A stretch of DNA of 64,000 bases from Catonia carolina (lineage: Eukaryota > Arthropoda > Insecta > Hemiptera > Achilidae): positions 104,582,969 to 104,646,968 of the forward strand of contig JAQMRL010000003.1 in NCBI GenBank assembly GCA_035578175.1. Reading direction: 5' to 3'. A program made the position numbers and the translations under genes. Below the pieces are notes generated by a model, which was given only the letters and a program-made list of their open reading frames with translations, searched no databases and was not told the origin of the DNA. This document shows, piece after piece, positions 11,034-19,857 of the stretch (positions are counted from its first letter, which is position 1; each line of letters begins with the position of its first letter).

Positions 11034-11413
11034 AAAAAGCACTGAAATGTGACTACATTATATCTAACTATATCAATCATATAAAAGAAGAAAGACATAA
11101 ATTTGGTAAAATAGATGAACATTTCAATATAATAGAACAATGTAATATAGAGAATAAAAATAAAATTGAGAAATATGAGATGTTCCATATTTATAAATAT
11201 TTGAAAGAGCAAAAGCAGGACATTTTGAATGAACAAATAAAATTTAGGAATGATGAAGTGATATTGACTGCTGCTGCTATCTACAGTAAATATGAGAAGG
11301 GATAAATTAAAATAAATTAAATTTAAATCAGTTTTATACAAGTGACTGAAGATGTACCATCTTCTGTAAATTTTAAATAAATGTGAAAAAAATTTTTTAG
11401 TTTCAATTTTTCA

Positions 11414-11457
11414 TTTACTCTGATGATGGTGGATCCACCGAAACACGTGTAAGTAGA
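11414..11457 (+). ncRNA. hammerhead ribozyme motif in the Penelope 3' UTR
   Basis: Plus strand, sense to the element and about 110 bases after its stop. Parts in order: stem I 5' arm TTTACT (11414-11419); core CTGATGA (11420-11426); one extra T; stem II GGTG-GATC-CACC (11428-11439); core GAAA (11440-11443); stem III ACACGTGT, a perfect palindrome (11443-11450); cleavage triplet GTA ending at 11451; stem I 3' arm AGTAGA (11452-11457), which pairs with TTTACT using one G-U. The very short palindromic stem III suggests activity as a dimer, as is known for small hammerheads of Penelope-like elements. The extra base before stem II is non-canonical but is present in every copy here. Confidence 0.75.
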
Positions 11458-11535
11458 AATTACAATAAAGGTGACGCAGTTTAAAAAGAAGGTTAGTGAA
11501 ATTATTATATTAATTCATTATATGAAATGGAAATA

Positions 11536-11925
11536 ATTTCAAACTGCAGGATGCATTATAAAGATTTATTTTTAATGATACTTATATAGTGCAAGACAGA
11601 ATAATTTTCATCACATTACTATCCAACAGATTTATAAGAGTAAACATTGTCTGTATATAAACCATACAGTAAATATTCCATTCTTGCAGAGCCATCACTG
11701 CATTCAAATTTTATGTACACTAATTTTATTAAGTGATGCGCGTATGTGAGGTAATCTCGCAAACTTTAAAACCATTTTCTATACTTCTTTTTGGGTTAGA
11801 AGCTTAGAGCTTTCTGAGTTGTACAGTGAGTAATACAGGCTAATGACAATAAAGATTTTAAAATATTTTTGGAAAAACTTAAGTGTGATTGGTAAAATAA
11901 AAGAAACTTTTATTTTCTGTAATGT
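11536..11925. other. spacer, nothing recognised
   Basis: AT-rich sequence between the Penelope 3' end and a LINE remnant; no exon or repeat end recognised. Confidence 0.4.
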
Positions 11926-11929
11926 ACTA

Positions 11930-12455
11930 GACAAGAAGATGGCCTAAACCAAAGACCAGCGAAAAGGAAGTGAATAACAGATGAGGAACTCACCACTTGT
12001 ATAAGAAGAAAGAACTTTTATGACAAGCCAAGATTAGACATTATAATACTGTGATAAAACCTGTGTATCTGACCGCAAGCAAGTGCCTTACACTGACCCT
12101 GATGGCTGGTCTAAAGAAAAGAAATTTGAGAGAAAGATCCTCTCAAGATAATGGGTTCGAAGATAGTAGACAGACAATATACGTTTATGGACACCTGTTT
12201 AGAATTGATGATAAAACAAATTGTTAAGACACTAAACAATAGACATAAGGAGTCAAATAAATAGTGTAAAGAAGTCAGAAAGGATATTAGGAAACTGGAA
12301 ACCAAGAAAACTTAATGAATCAAACCCAAATTCAGGTAATTATGGAATTTAAGGGTTATCGTGAAGAACAAAAAAAGAACATCCTGTGGACAGAAGAAAG
12401 GAGAAAAGCCTACAGTGAGCAAATGATGAGAATGTGGGCTGCAAAATAATCTTCT
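11930..12455 (+). mobile_element. RTE-like LINE, C-terminal remnant
   Basis: Plus-strand frames show decayed pieces in the usual order of an RTE-like C terminus: NEELTT, then a GSKIVDRQYTF-like block, KQIVKTLNNRHKES, a KEVRKDIRKLE block, and finally QKKE..KAYSEQMMRMWAAK with stop near 12450. Several frameshifts and stops. Resembles 34814-35190. Confidence 0.6.
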
Positions 12456-12643
12456 GGAAATGTCTAGTCACTTCACAAGTATAAAATTGGCTCGAGGATA
12501 AATAATGCCTTAGAGGAGACGCCAAATAAGCTTGCTGCTTTTCTGAAGTGCACACAAGGTCGATTTTGGAAATGGTGCGTTTGGTTGCCTCAGCGAGTGT
12601 TGGGGGTCAGTGCTGTACTAGCTGTCACGTCACTCTCGCAACG

Positions 12644-12702
12644 TTAAATATCAGCTGACCTGGAAACAACTGACCTGGAATTAAATATCAGCTGACCTGG
12701 AA
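12644..12702. repeat. short tandem duplication
   Basis: TTAAATATCAGCTGACCTGG occurs at 12644 and again at 12681 (period 37), with a third partial ACTGACCTGGAA between them. Confidence 0.7.
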
Positions 12703-12865
12703 TTTGTAATGTGTTGTATGTTTTTAACATCACTAATAGGTGATAATTTACATCGTTAAAAACACGTGATTTAATAGACAGTTTAGTACTAAGACGAAAT
12801 CTACCAACTGAATCCAAACTGTTGGCGCAGCTACACTGGCAAGCTTATATGGCGTCCACTCTACA

Positions 12866-12985
12866 ATGGGAACCCCACTAAACTCTATTTTATTATAGGT
12901 ATTTACAATATTTTGAAGACATAAAATATACCAAATAAAACATGTACATAATATAGTAAAATATGGCACAGATATGTAGTAGTGT
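12866..12985 (+). mobile_element. Penelope-like RT fragment
   Basis: Reads MGTPLNSILL, then a YLQYFEDIK-like stretch in a shifted frame, then a decayed counterpart of NRYVDD near 12965. This matches 5970-6090 of the main Penelope element but is more diverged, so it is an older, separate insertion. Confidence 0.6.
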
Positions 12986-13284
12986 TTATTTGAACTTGGT
13001 TATTTCTAAATTCCCTGTTCAGTTGTTTTTAACTGGTGGGCTTCTTAAGCATCTAGGAAGATTGGGAAATATAGTTAGGCAAGAGCTGTACTTTAACTTT
13101 GGTCGATCATAAAGAATTGTTACTGTTTCACCCAAACTTTATGTACAACACAGTCTTCCTCAAAATGTTTTATGAAAACAGCAGTATTTTCAGTAATTAC
13201 TAAATTTTGCCAAGGAGTTAATCTACTCTATTTCTCTATGTCTGCTTCCTTTGGAAACATAAAACTAACATATAACCAGCATTA

Positions 13285-14034
13285 GGGTAAGCACATAGTG
13301 AACGCTGGTGCTGATTTACACTGGCGAGCACACATATTGGGAACATGTAACTATGCGCTTAACCTTCATTCAGTTGTCGGTATTCAACATGAGTTCCAGT
13401 AGTAGCAGTGATGATGAATTATCTCTAATGGAAAAAGTTTACATCAAATTATAATCATTTAAAGACGATACAGCTAGTGACATTAATAAAAACATAAAAT
13501 TGTACAGCGAGTATCATCATCTTTTTCTGCAATTAAAAAAAGATAGACAGGTTTTCTTAAATACATGAGAATGACTATGGAAACATTTTAATTTTATATT
13601 GTCAAAAGTAGAACTTTATTTACAAAAATAATGGTGCAACTTCCACAAGCAACCAATATTACCGGAAGAAAGACTTGTGATTACTTTCAGATATGTATTT
13701 TGAACAATTTGACTACCGATATTCAATATTATAAGGCATTGTCTAACCAGTAATAAGCTTTTAAATTTATTTTTATATACCTATGTTATAATTAATTAAC
13801 AAGTTGTTATTATTTATGAATACATATTATACAACGCCAAGTACACCAAGCAATCTGGCAGCAAGCAGCAGGCAGGTTTATACAAAACAAACCCATGAGC
13901 TGATGTGTGCAGATGACCAGCTTGTAGGTTTCCCTACCACCGTATACTGTGAGACATTCGATTAAAATATAATGGCATATTCCTACTAGCAGGCTCCTGC
14001 TTGTAAGCGACCAGCGTTCACTATGTGCTTACCC
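13285..14034 (+). mobile_element. PIF/Harbinger-like element, non-autonomous
   Basis: Ends are inverted repeats: GGGTAAGCACATAGTGAACG at 13285 and its complement ending CTATGTGCTTACCC at 14034. Inside, decayed frames show EYHHLFLQLKKDRQ (about 13510-13555), a Harbinger transposase N-terminal block (EYH.LF.ELK.D), followed by remnants of the next block. Flanking triplets TTA and ATA resemble but do not prove a 3-bp duplication. Confidence 0.7.
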
Positions 14035-14612
14035 ATATGCTAGTCAGATTTGTAATCGTTTTTACATCCTGGAACACAACATTTCGGTGCCATTGTAATT
14101 CAATATAATAAATAAACTGCATTACTTATTTTAATCTTTTATTTTATTTAGTTATATAAATTTATGTTAGTTTCAACACAAACACAATTACACCTTATAT
14201 CCACTAATAATCATTTTACTGCATTAATTAATATGTGCACAATGAAAATATGACAAACTGATTTAGCTGGCTGGGTAGATATGTAACATCATCACTCTTT
14301 TCATTACTTCATTGCCTGGAAATAAGTTTGTACTGGTATAAACCAAGTTTTAATTTATGGTGAGACATTAGGCGGAGCCTGGTGATATAACACAATTAGG
14401 CTTCCATTTAAATTTATGTACATGAATAAAGGAAGTACACTACTTACATGAACAGACTAAGGGTGAAAACATAGTGGAGCAGCATTACTAGAAGCGTGTC
14501 TTCAAAACATTGTGAAGAGACGATGCTAGCAGTGCTTTTAGCATCCTAGGAGGTTAAAAGTAATTTCCAGTCATCAAGATATGCTCTGATGTCAAAGTAC
14601 TCTTACTTACAG

Positions 14613-14745
14613 GAATTAGAACAGAAGCAGTTCATTCTATAAATAACCACCGCTCTAAACTTGGTGAATATCACCATTTATTCCAAGAACTTAGCAGTTT
14701 CCTGATCACTTTTTTGCAACTTAAGGACGACTTACTATTTTTTAG
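14613..14745 (+). pseudogene. Harbinger transposase exon remnant
   Basis: After a TTACAG acceptor-like site, one frame reads VHSINNHRSKLGEYHHLFQE, the same transposase N-terminal block as in the neighbouring element but from a different copy. No terminal repeats found. Confidence 0.55.
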
Positions 14746-14802
14746 TACATTACAATATTTTTTAATCTTATAATTTCACCAATTTTTTTAAATCTTATAA
14801 TT

Positions 14803-15195
14803 TCTGCCCATAACAGACAGGTGGATTGTCAAATTATTTACACTCAATCTGTTTGCAAGGCTACAAAAAATAGTTCTGTTTCTTATCAGATGGTCACCCA
14901 ATTAAATGAATGAATCATTTAAGAACAGAAGAGGTAGAGGTGTAATAAACACTAATCAGAGTTATCTCCTCTGAAAGTAATGAATTTTATTATACAGCCA
15001 GTCCCTGTGGTGAATGAAGTGAAAGTGTCATTTGCAGAGTGGAAAATATGTGCTTTTCAGAGGATTCGGCATTCTGATAAGCGTACTTTTCCACTCAGTG
15101 AGGAAGGCAGGGGTAAACCACCTCACTCCTAGTTTTACTTAGTAAACCTTCTACAAGTTCAAATCAGCCTTTCGGCTGATGACCTAAACAACAAT
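14803..15195 (+). repeat. interspersed SINE-like repeat with 3' hairpin CAGCC-TTTC-GGCTG
   Basis: About 390 bp shared with 55530-55935 and partly with 44953-45215 (both reversed). Conserved blocks: GTGGTGAATGAAGTGAAAGTG, CACTCAGTGAGGAAG, AAACCACCTCACTCCT, and a terminal hairpin CAGCCTTTCGGCTG followed by GATGACCTAAACAACAA. The short-repeat tail after a hairpin looks like a LINE-mobilised SINE. No tRNA-like head was identified. Confidence 0.7.
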
Positions 15196-15349
15196 TTCAT
15201 GAATCACTATCAAGTACAACAACTTTATCAAACAGCCAATAGAACTGAAAGAGGATTACTCATAACCTTGAGGTTATATATTGTTTCCACTCAGGCAACA
15301 ATAAGTGTAGTGGAGAGACACTTGGAAAGAAATTGGTGCTCATTTCTCT

Positions 15350-15460
15350 AGCAGCGAGTCAAGAGCCTAGTAGACGTATACATCACTGCTTGACACACCA
15401 CAATGTGCACTCACATTTAAAAGTAAACAAGATTTACAGACATGCAGTTGACTCGCTGCT
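15350..15460. repeat. inverted repeat, 13-bp arms
   Basis: AGCAGCGAGTCAA at 15350-15362 and its exact complement at 15448-15460. Could be ends of a tiny element or a hairpin; the loop is unremarkable. Confidence 0.6.
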
Positions 15461-15722
15461 TGACTCCAGCATCGCCGCTCCACTGTGTTTTCACCTTAAG
15501 GAAAAGTCAGAAGACCTGTGAGAAGTCAGATGATGTAAATACAAAACAAATTTTCATGCTATAAAGAACAATATACTTTATTAATACTAAAATATACATC
15601 AGTTGAATTACTGATATGAATCAGTTATATTATCATTATTATTATTATAACAGTTTACTGCAAATGTTTGTTCTTCATAAAATTTTTAAAAAACTTCACA
15701 TTAAAACAAAATGTGTAAAATA

Positions 15723-15728
15723 TTTATT
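15723..15728 (-). promoter_or_regulatory. polyadenylation signal of the MOZART-like gene
   Basis: AATAAA on the minus strand begins directly after the TGA stop at 15731-15729, giving a very short 3' UTR. Confidence 0.65.
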
Positions 15729-15837
15729 TCAGGAATTAGTTGATTTTCTTTCCACTGCTGCATTTTTACACAAATCCCTGCAAAGTTTACTCAGTGCTGA
15801 TGGATGAATTCCTTCTTCTAACAGTTGTACCAATATC
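15729..15837 (-). CDS. MOZART-like gene, exon 2
   Basis: Begins with the last base of a split arginine codon (AG/G) after acceptor CACAG and ends at TGA 15731-15729. Confidence 0.68.
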
Positions 15838-18800
15838 CTGTGAAAAAATTGAGCTTATATCAACAAGATTATTATAGTAGAATACTGGAAAGATAAATTG
15901 AGCATTGACAGTGATTATACAAGAGGTGTACAGTCACTACTCCTTATAAGTGAGCGCCCTTGCTATAGTACATTAGGCCTATATTTGTTGACCTAATGTG
16001 AGTATCGTTGTATTTGATCACAACATAATCTCATTGTTTTATAAACACATCCTTTTTTGTAATTGGTAATTTATTGTGTCTAAACTTTACTTTTTAAATC
16101 AATAATGCATTTCCTTAAATTTGTTCCTACAGTACATTTAAAGTAGCATGATAGTAGGTCTTTGAATGGTGGTAACTTTCCAAAATAAAAAAGTCTTTTT
16201 TTTAAAGTAAAATTTCCCATTTAATTTATTCTTACAAAATATAATTTATAAATCTATGTTTTGAAATTTTGAAAATCATAATCATTGGTAATTATTTTAC
16301 GGTCATTTTGTTATTGTTTGCACTCAGTAACGCATGCATTCAATACACAAGGCGTGATTAATTATTAATAATATAATAAAATAACAATTAATTAATAAAT
16401 TTGATTTCTATTTTCCATGTGTTATTGAAAAAAATCATTATTTTTTCGTTTCCATTATTAAATTTATCTTTTAAAACACATTCATTCACTCAGGGAAGTT
16501 AACACAATAAAAAATCTCTTTAAGTAGTAGCACTGATGCATGAGCACATTACGGAATTCCCTCTGTTCTTTATTCCATTTAAGTATACTGTCCATGCCAA
16601 CCAGCACTTGAGTCACGAGTTTCCTTTGGTTTTTATGAAGATTAAAAGTGGGGAAAGCATCAGTGAACTTGTGCGACTGCTTTGGTACCAGTTCGCAAAC
16701 ACAACAGTAAACTATACTCAAAGGACATACAGTATATCACCAGACCTTTCGTAAGCTAACTGTAAGATATACCGTATTTTTCGGACGATAAGACGCACCC
16801 TTGTTTTTCAAGGCATAAATTATCTAAAAATTTTTTTGACTGATTTTAATTAGTTTTTTAATACAGGTAAATGTGATTTCTTTATTTAAAAAAACAGCAA
16901 GTACAGAAGATACAATATATATAATTATTTTATAGTCATAAATTTACAAAAAAACATGGAAATAGAAACTGTAAGTACGTTAATTACTACTATCGGTTTC
17001 ATAATCATAGACACCCGAGTTTGAACCCTTGCATCTCCATAACTTTGAGTCGGATTTCAACATACTTTACATCAAAATTTAGCTCATTTTTCTGCTTTGA
17101 CTTATAATAATCATTTATTTTTAATGTTGTTTAAAAGTTGCCATATCGAGGTTGGAAGACAAAAAGACGGGGTTTTTTTTGATACCGCAGCAAATTTCAT
17201 GCGTTTAGAGGCGTGTAAGAGGGTAGTATTAAATATTATTATAGAAAGCATCTACCCTGAAATATAGCTAGCGTTCGGACCATAAGACGCATGGTAATTT
17301 TTAGGTAATTTTCCTACAGAAAAAAGTGCGTCTTATCGTCCGGAAAATACGGTAAATGTTTATTACTGTAAACAGAAATGTCAGTTTCTCATAAACTTGG
17401 TTGGACTATTCACGGTGTTAAACAAAATCTAATATGCAATAAAATAAAATGGAAAGTTGAAACTAAACAAAAATACCTTTTTGTGCCTCTTAACAAAAGC
17501 CATGAGCGAGTGGCTCTCTACTGTGATATTTCTGTTTCCAAAATTCAAATAAAAAGAAGGAAGTTAAAGACAGCAAAGAAGATAATTATTCATCAACAGT
17601 TTTTTTTGAAACTTGGTAAACAAAGGAAACGGCCAGAATAGAGAAGTGCCTCATTGGACGGCTTTGACAGACGTATGGTCGTCCAAATTATGGAGGATTT
17701 TTATATCTTTAAGAAAGTTATGCAGACATGTGAAAAGTTATTACTGGTTTTACAAAAAAGGCTGAATTTTAGGTGGAAACTTTGTACATTAAGAAAAATT
17801 TTAAATGAAATGGGGTTTAAGTGGAAAAAGTGTCAGTCACAACGAAGTCTATTAGACTTATTGAAGAGCAACAGTATGTGGTTAACAAACGGTGCAATTG
17901 CACGATAGTAAAACAAAGTGTCTCATTGTTGAGGTTGGCAGCATTGACAGATATCTCTTCCCTTTTTTTATAGCACATCCATATATGCAAAAAGGCATTT
18001 TCATGACTCAATATCTAATAAATTGTAAATCATCCAAAGAATCAGCACATGCCTAATTTAGATCATGCTCTGATTGTGTTCAATTCACATAAAGTATTAA
18101 TTTGTCAAATAAAAATTGTACAGAGAACACAGCTGTCACATAATAATAACTAAATCTTCAGTTGTTTTTACCCCTACAGGATGAAACTGACACTGTCTCA
18201 GTTTTCTCTACAGTTATGTTCAATACATTGTCTTTGTAGTAGAATTTGTGCACAAAGTGATTGCTATCCTAAAGAAGTATTAAATAAACTGGTTTACTCC
18301 TGGTTTCACTCACACAAGAACACTGCTAATTTTAACAAAATTATTATTCCAAAGATCTATAATTATTATAACTTTTGGGAAAGATATAGAAATAATTTAG
18401 AGGCTTTACCCACCTAGTCCTACTACCCCTGATTTTTCAGGGATTTTTAATTCCTGGTATCGATTTCCCATTAACATGCACAGATTTGTTAACCAAGGTC
18501 TTCAATACAAACTTGTAAATATAGATTTCTGTCCTACAAATGCAGAAGAACCTGGTTCATACGCGTTTAAATGTGCATCCAAAGCAGTAAATTAAATTAT
18601 TTAAGATTGAAGACAAATAAGAGCGTAAACCTGCCTGATCTATTAATATAGTAGCCTCCTAACACACGATAGGTTTTGAAAACCAAAATGTAAAATTACC
18701 CTGACAGAACTTTTACAAGGACGTAAAAATCAGTGAATCATAAATTCATTACAGAAATTTTACAATCTTGTTCAATGCCAACGATTAAAAACGGAGTCCC

Positions 18801-19215
18801 TTTAAATAACATTGCATTTTGTTAAACGGACTAGTTTGGTCGCAACATGAAATTACCAAATTTTGTTTAAAGGGGCTCTATTTTTACTCTAATTTTGTAC
18901 ACTCGAAAAAAATCTGACCAACTTACCGTACCGCAATAGATCAAAACTTAGTAAACATCACTCCGGTACAAAATTGGGTAGTAAAATAAATGTTACAACA
19001 CGAAATCATTGTAAACCTGTAATATTAAATTCTTACGATGACAGTTAAGGTTAAGTGTCATTTAGGTTAGTATCACGAGAGACTTGCATAAAAACCTACC
19101 TCAAGATATGCTGGGGCATTTCAATTCCTAAATCCTTCGTTAATTCAATTAAATCTTGTTCATGAGATGAAACTGTAGAATTAAACGCATACTTTACAGT
19201 GTGGGAAGACTCCAT
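15729..19215 (-). CDS. MOZART-like small protein (mitotic-spindle organizing protein family), two exons
   Basis: Exon 1 is 19215-19100 and exon 2 is 15837-15729, joined by a 3.3-kb intron with donor AG/GTAGGT and acceptor TTTTTTCACAG. The product is 74 residues. The first 38 start MESSHTVKYAF and contain LIELTKDLGIEM. The second exon gives ILVQLLEEGIHPSALSKLCR and ends RKSTNS. The pattern of a short helix, then a hydrophobic helix and EEGIHPSAL, resembles the LCEQGI.PEAL core of MZT1 and the ILVDLL core of MZT2. Family members are about 80 residues and recruit gamma-tubulin complexes to centrosomes and spindle. Seen: open frames, splice sites, AATAAA after the stop. Inferred: family; MZT1 and MZT2 are not separable by eye. 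Confidence 0.68.
15838..16765. other. intron of the MOZART-like gene, AT-rich
   Basis: No transposon ends or exons recognised. Two short opposite-strand frames near 16482-16754 show no familiar protein pattern. Confidence 0.4.
16772..17352. mobile_element. MITE with TA target duplication (mariner/pogo-type ends)
   Basis: Ends are inverted repeats of about 27 bp: CCGTATTTTTCGGACGATAA at the left and, reversed, CCGTATTTTCCGGACGATAA at the right, each continuing GACGCAC. TA flanks both sides (16770-16771, 17353-17354). No coding capacity. Lies in the MOZART-like intron. Confidence 0.85.
17378..17890 (+). pseudogene. Tc1/IS630-type transposase N-terminal remnant
   Basis: Two frames joined by a stop and shift near 17640. 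The first has HERVALYCDISVSKIQIKRR and then KRRK..TAKK; the second has GFDRRMVVQIMEDFY, KVMQTCEKLLLVLQKRLNF and TLRKILNEMGFKWKKCQ. This order (HTH, then DDFDK..IR..I..FY, then TLRRIL.ELGFKWKK) is the N-terminal part of a group of insect Tc1/IS630-like transposases. The DDE catalytic part is absent. It lies in the MOZART-like intron, on the opposite strand. Confidence 0.65.
17909..18780. other. intronic spacer, one unexplained open stretch
   Basis: An open stretch at 18181-18417 (plus) starts MKLTLSQFSL and has no domain I recognise; no splice sites frame it convincingly. Otherwise AT-rich. Confidence 0.35.
18795..18880. repeat. inverted repeat around a short spacer
   Basis: GAGTCCCTTTAAA near 18795 and TTTAAAGGGGCTC near 18867 are near-perfect complements, 60 bases apart. 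Likely a small decayed element or hairpin in the MOZART-like intron. Confidence 0.5.
19100..19215 (-). CDS. MOZART-like gene, exon 1 (start codon)
   Basis: ATG at 19215-19213, 38 codons plus two bases, donor AG/GTAGGTTT at 19099. The first in-frame ATG after stops upstream; there is no earlier ATG in frame in the open stretch. Confidence 0.68.
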
Positions 19216-19854
19216 CTCTGATAATTCAGCTATGTTCTAAACATTAATGAATACAGTTAATGAACGAAAATTCCTTAAACGTATGACAAAATATAAATTT
19301 ACATTCAAAATGACTGCAAAACGTATATACGAATTTTAATGAAGTTTTTCATGGAATTACGACTGAACGTGAAAATTCAATAGTTTGAAAACAACTTAAC
19401 TACCATTTTAACTAACACTAACGGTTTTTGGAATATTTTCTTTTGAAAACAAATCGCATTGTTCGATAAAGAAAACAATTCTAATAAATTTGTATAGTTG
19501 ATTAATGTAAATTTACATTAATAATTATAATATAATAACATAAAAATAATAATAATATAATAATTTACATTAATCCATCAATAATTTATTATAAATTGAT
19601 TAATTAATTAAGAAGATTTAAATAATGTTTTTATATTATTGAAGTATAAATAAGAATTCTAAATACTGTATAAAAGTTGCAAGAGTATTCTATTACAATT
19701 AATTGCTTATGAGTTAACAGATGAGTTGCATCACTGCAGTTCCAGCTGTCAAACAGCAGTTTGTCAGTTGTGTTTGTTGGCTGCTAGGCTTAACCTAAAT
19801 CTACTTGTTTTGGTTTAAATTTATTTACTATTATTTTTTTTAATATTTACTATT
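19216..19854. promoter_or_regulatory. probable bidirectional promoter between head-to-head genes
   Basis: Only 639 bp separate the start codons of the MOZART-like gene (minus) and the calmodulin-like gene (plus). The stretch holds both 5' UTRs and presumably a shared promoter. It contains an AT-only tract (19500-19620) and a less AT-rich patch at 19725-19790 near the expected start of the plus-strand gene. No clear TATA or initiator can be assigned. Confidence 0.45.
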
Positions 19855-19857
19855 ATG
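19855..19857 (+). CDS. CALML4: calmodulin-like gene exon 1: start codon at the exon end
   Basis: ATG directly followed by the donor GTAAGT at 19858. Joining to GCTCACCAT at 22087 gives M-A-H, as expected for the family. Confidence 0.75.

Larger units (their letters stand above)
5707..11305 (+). pseudogene. Penelope-like reverse transcriptase/GIY-YIG endonuclease, interrupted
   Basis: The first part (5707-6759) has the RT blocks SLDIKDMYTNIP, DGLTMGAPLSSILSEIYLQ and the catalytic YVDD in NRYVDDILVI, all typical of Penelope-like RTs. It keeps one frame apart from an in-frame TAA at 6136-6138. The C-terminal GIY-YIG nuclease begins GVYKIDC...CKKFYIGMTS at about 6693-6759. The rest lies in two pieces: RNFQVRYNEHKK at 10135-10170, then from 11034 the stretch containing KFGKIDEHFNIIEQ and ending SKYEKG. 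The N-terminal portion of RT is absent. One nonsense codon and two insertions make it non-functional, but sequence decay is otherwise slight. Confidence 0.85.
5670..11535 (+). mobile_element. Penelope-like retroelement with GIY-YIG endonuclease, split by two later insertions
   Basis: The 5'-truncated element runs plus-strand from about 5680 and is attached head-on to its own inverted tail (5048-5620). Its coding region is cut at 6759 by an RTE-like LINE (6760-10128) and again at 10170 by a HINE-like repeat (10171-11033). After these are removed conceptually, reading continues to a TAA at 11303-11305. The 3' UTR holds a hammerhead-like motif at 11414-11457. The order of events is clear: Penelope insertion first, then LINE and HINE. 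Confidence 0.85.
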
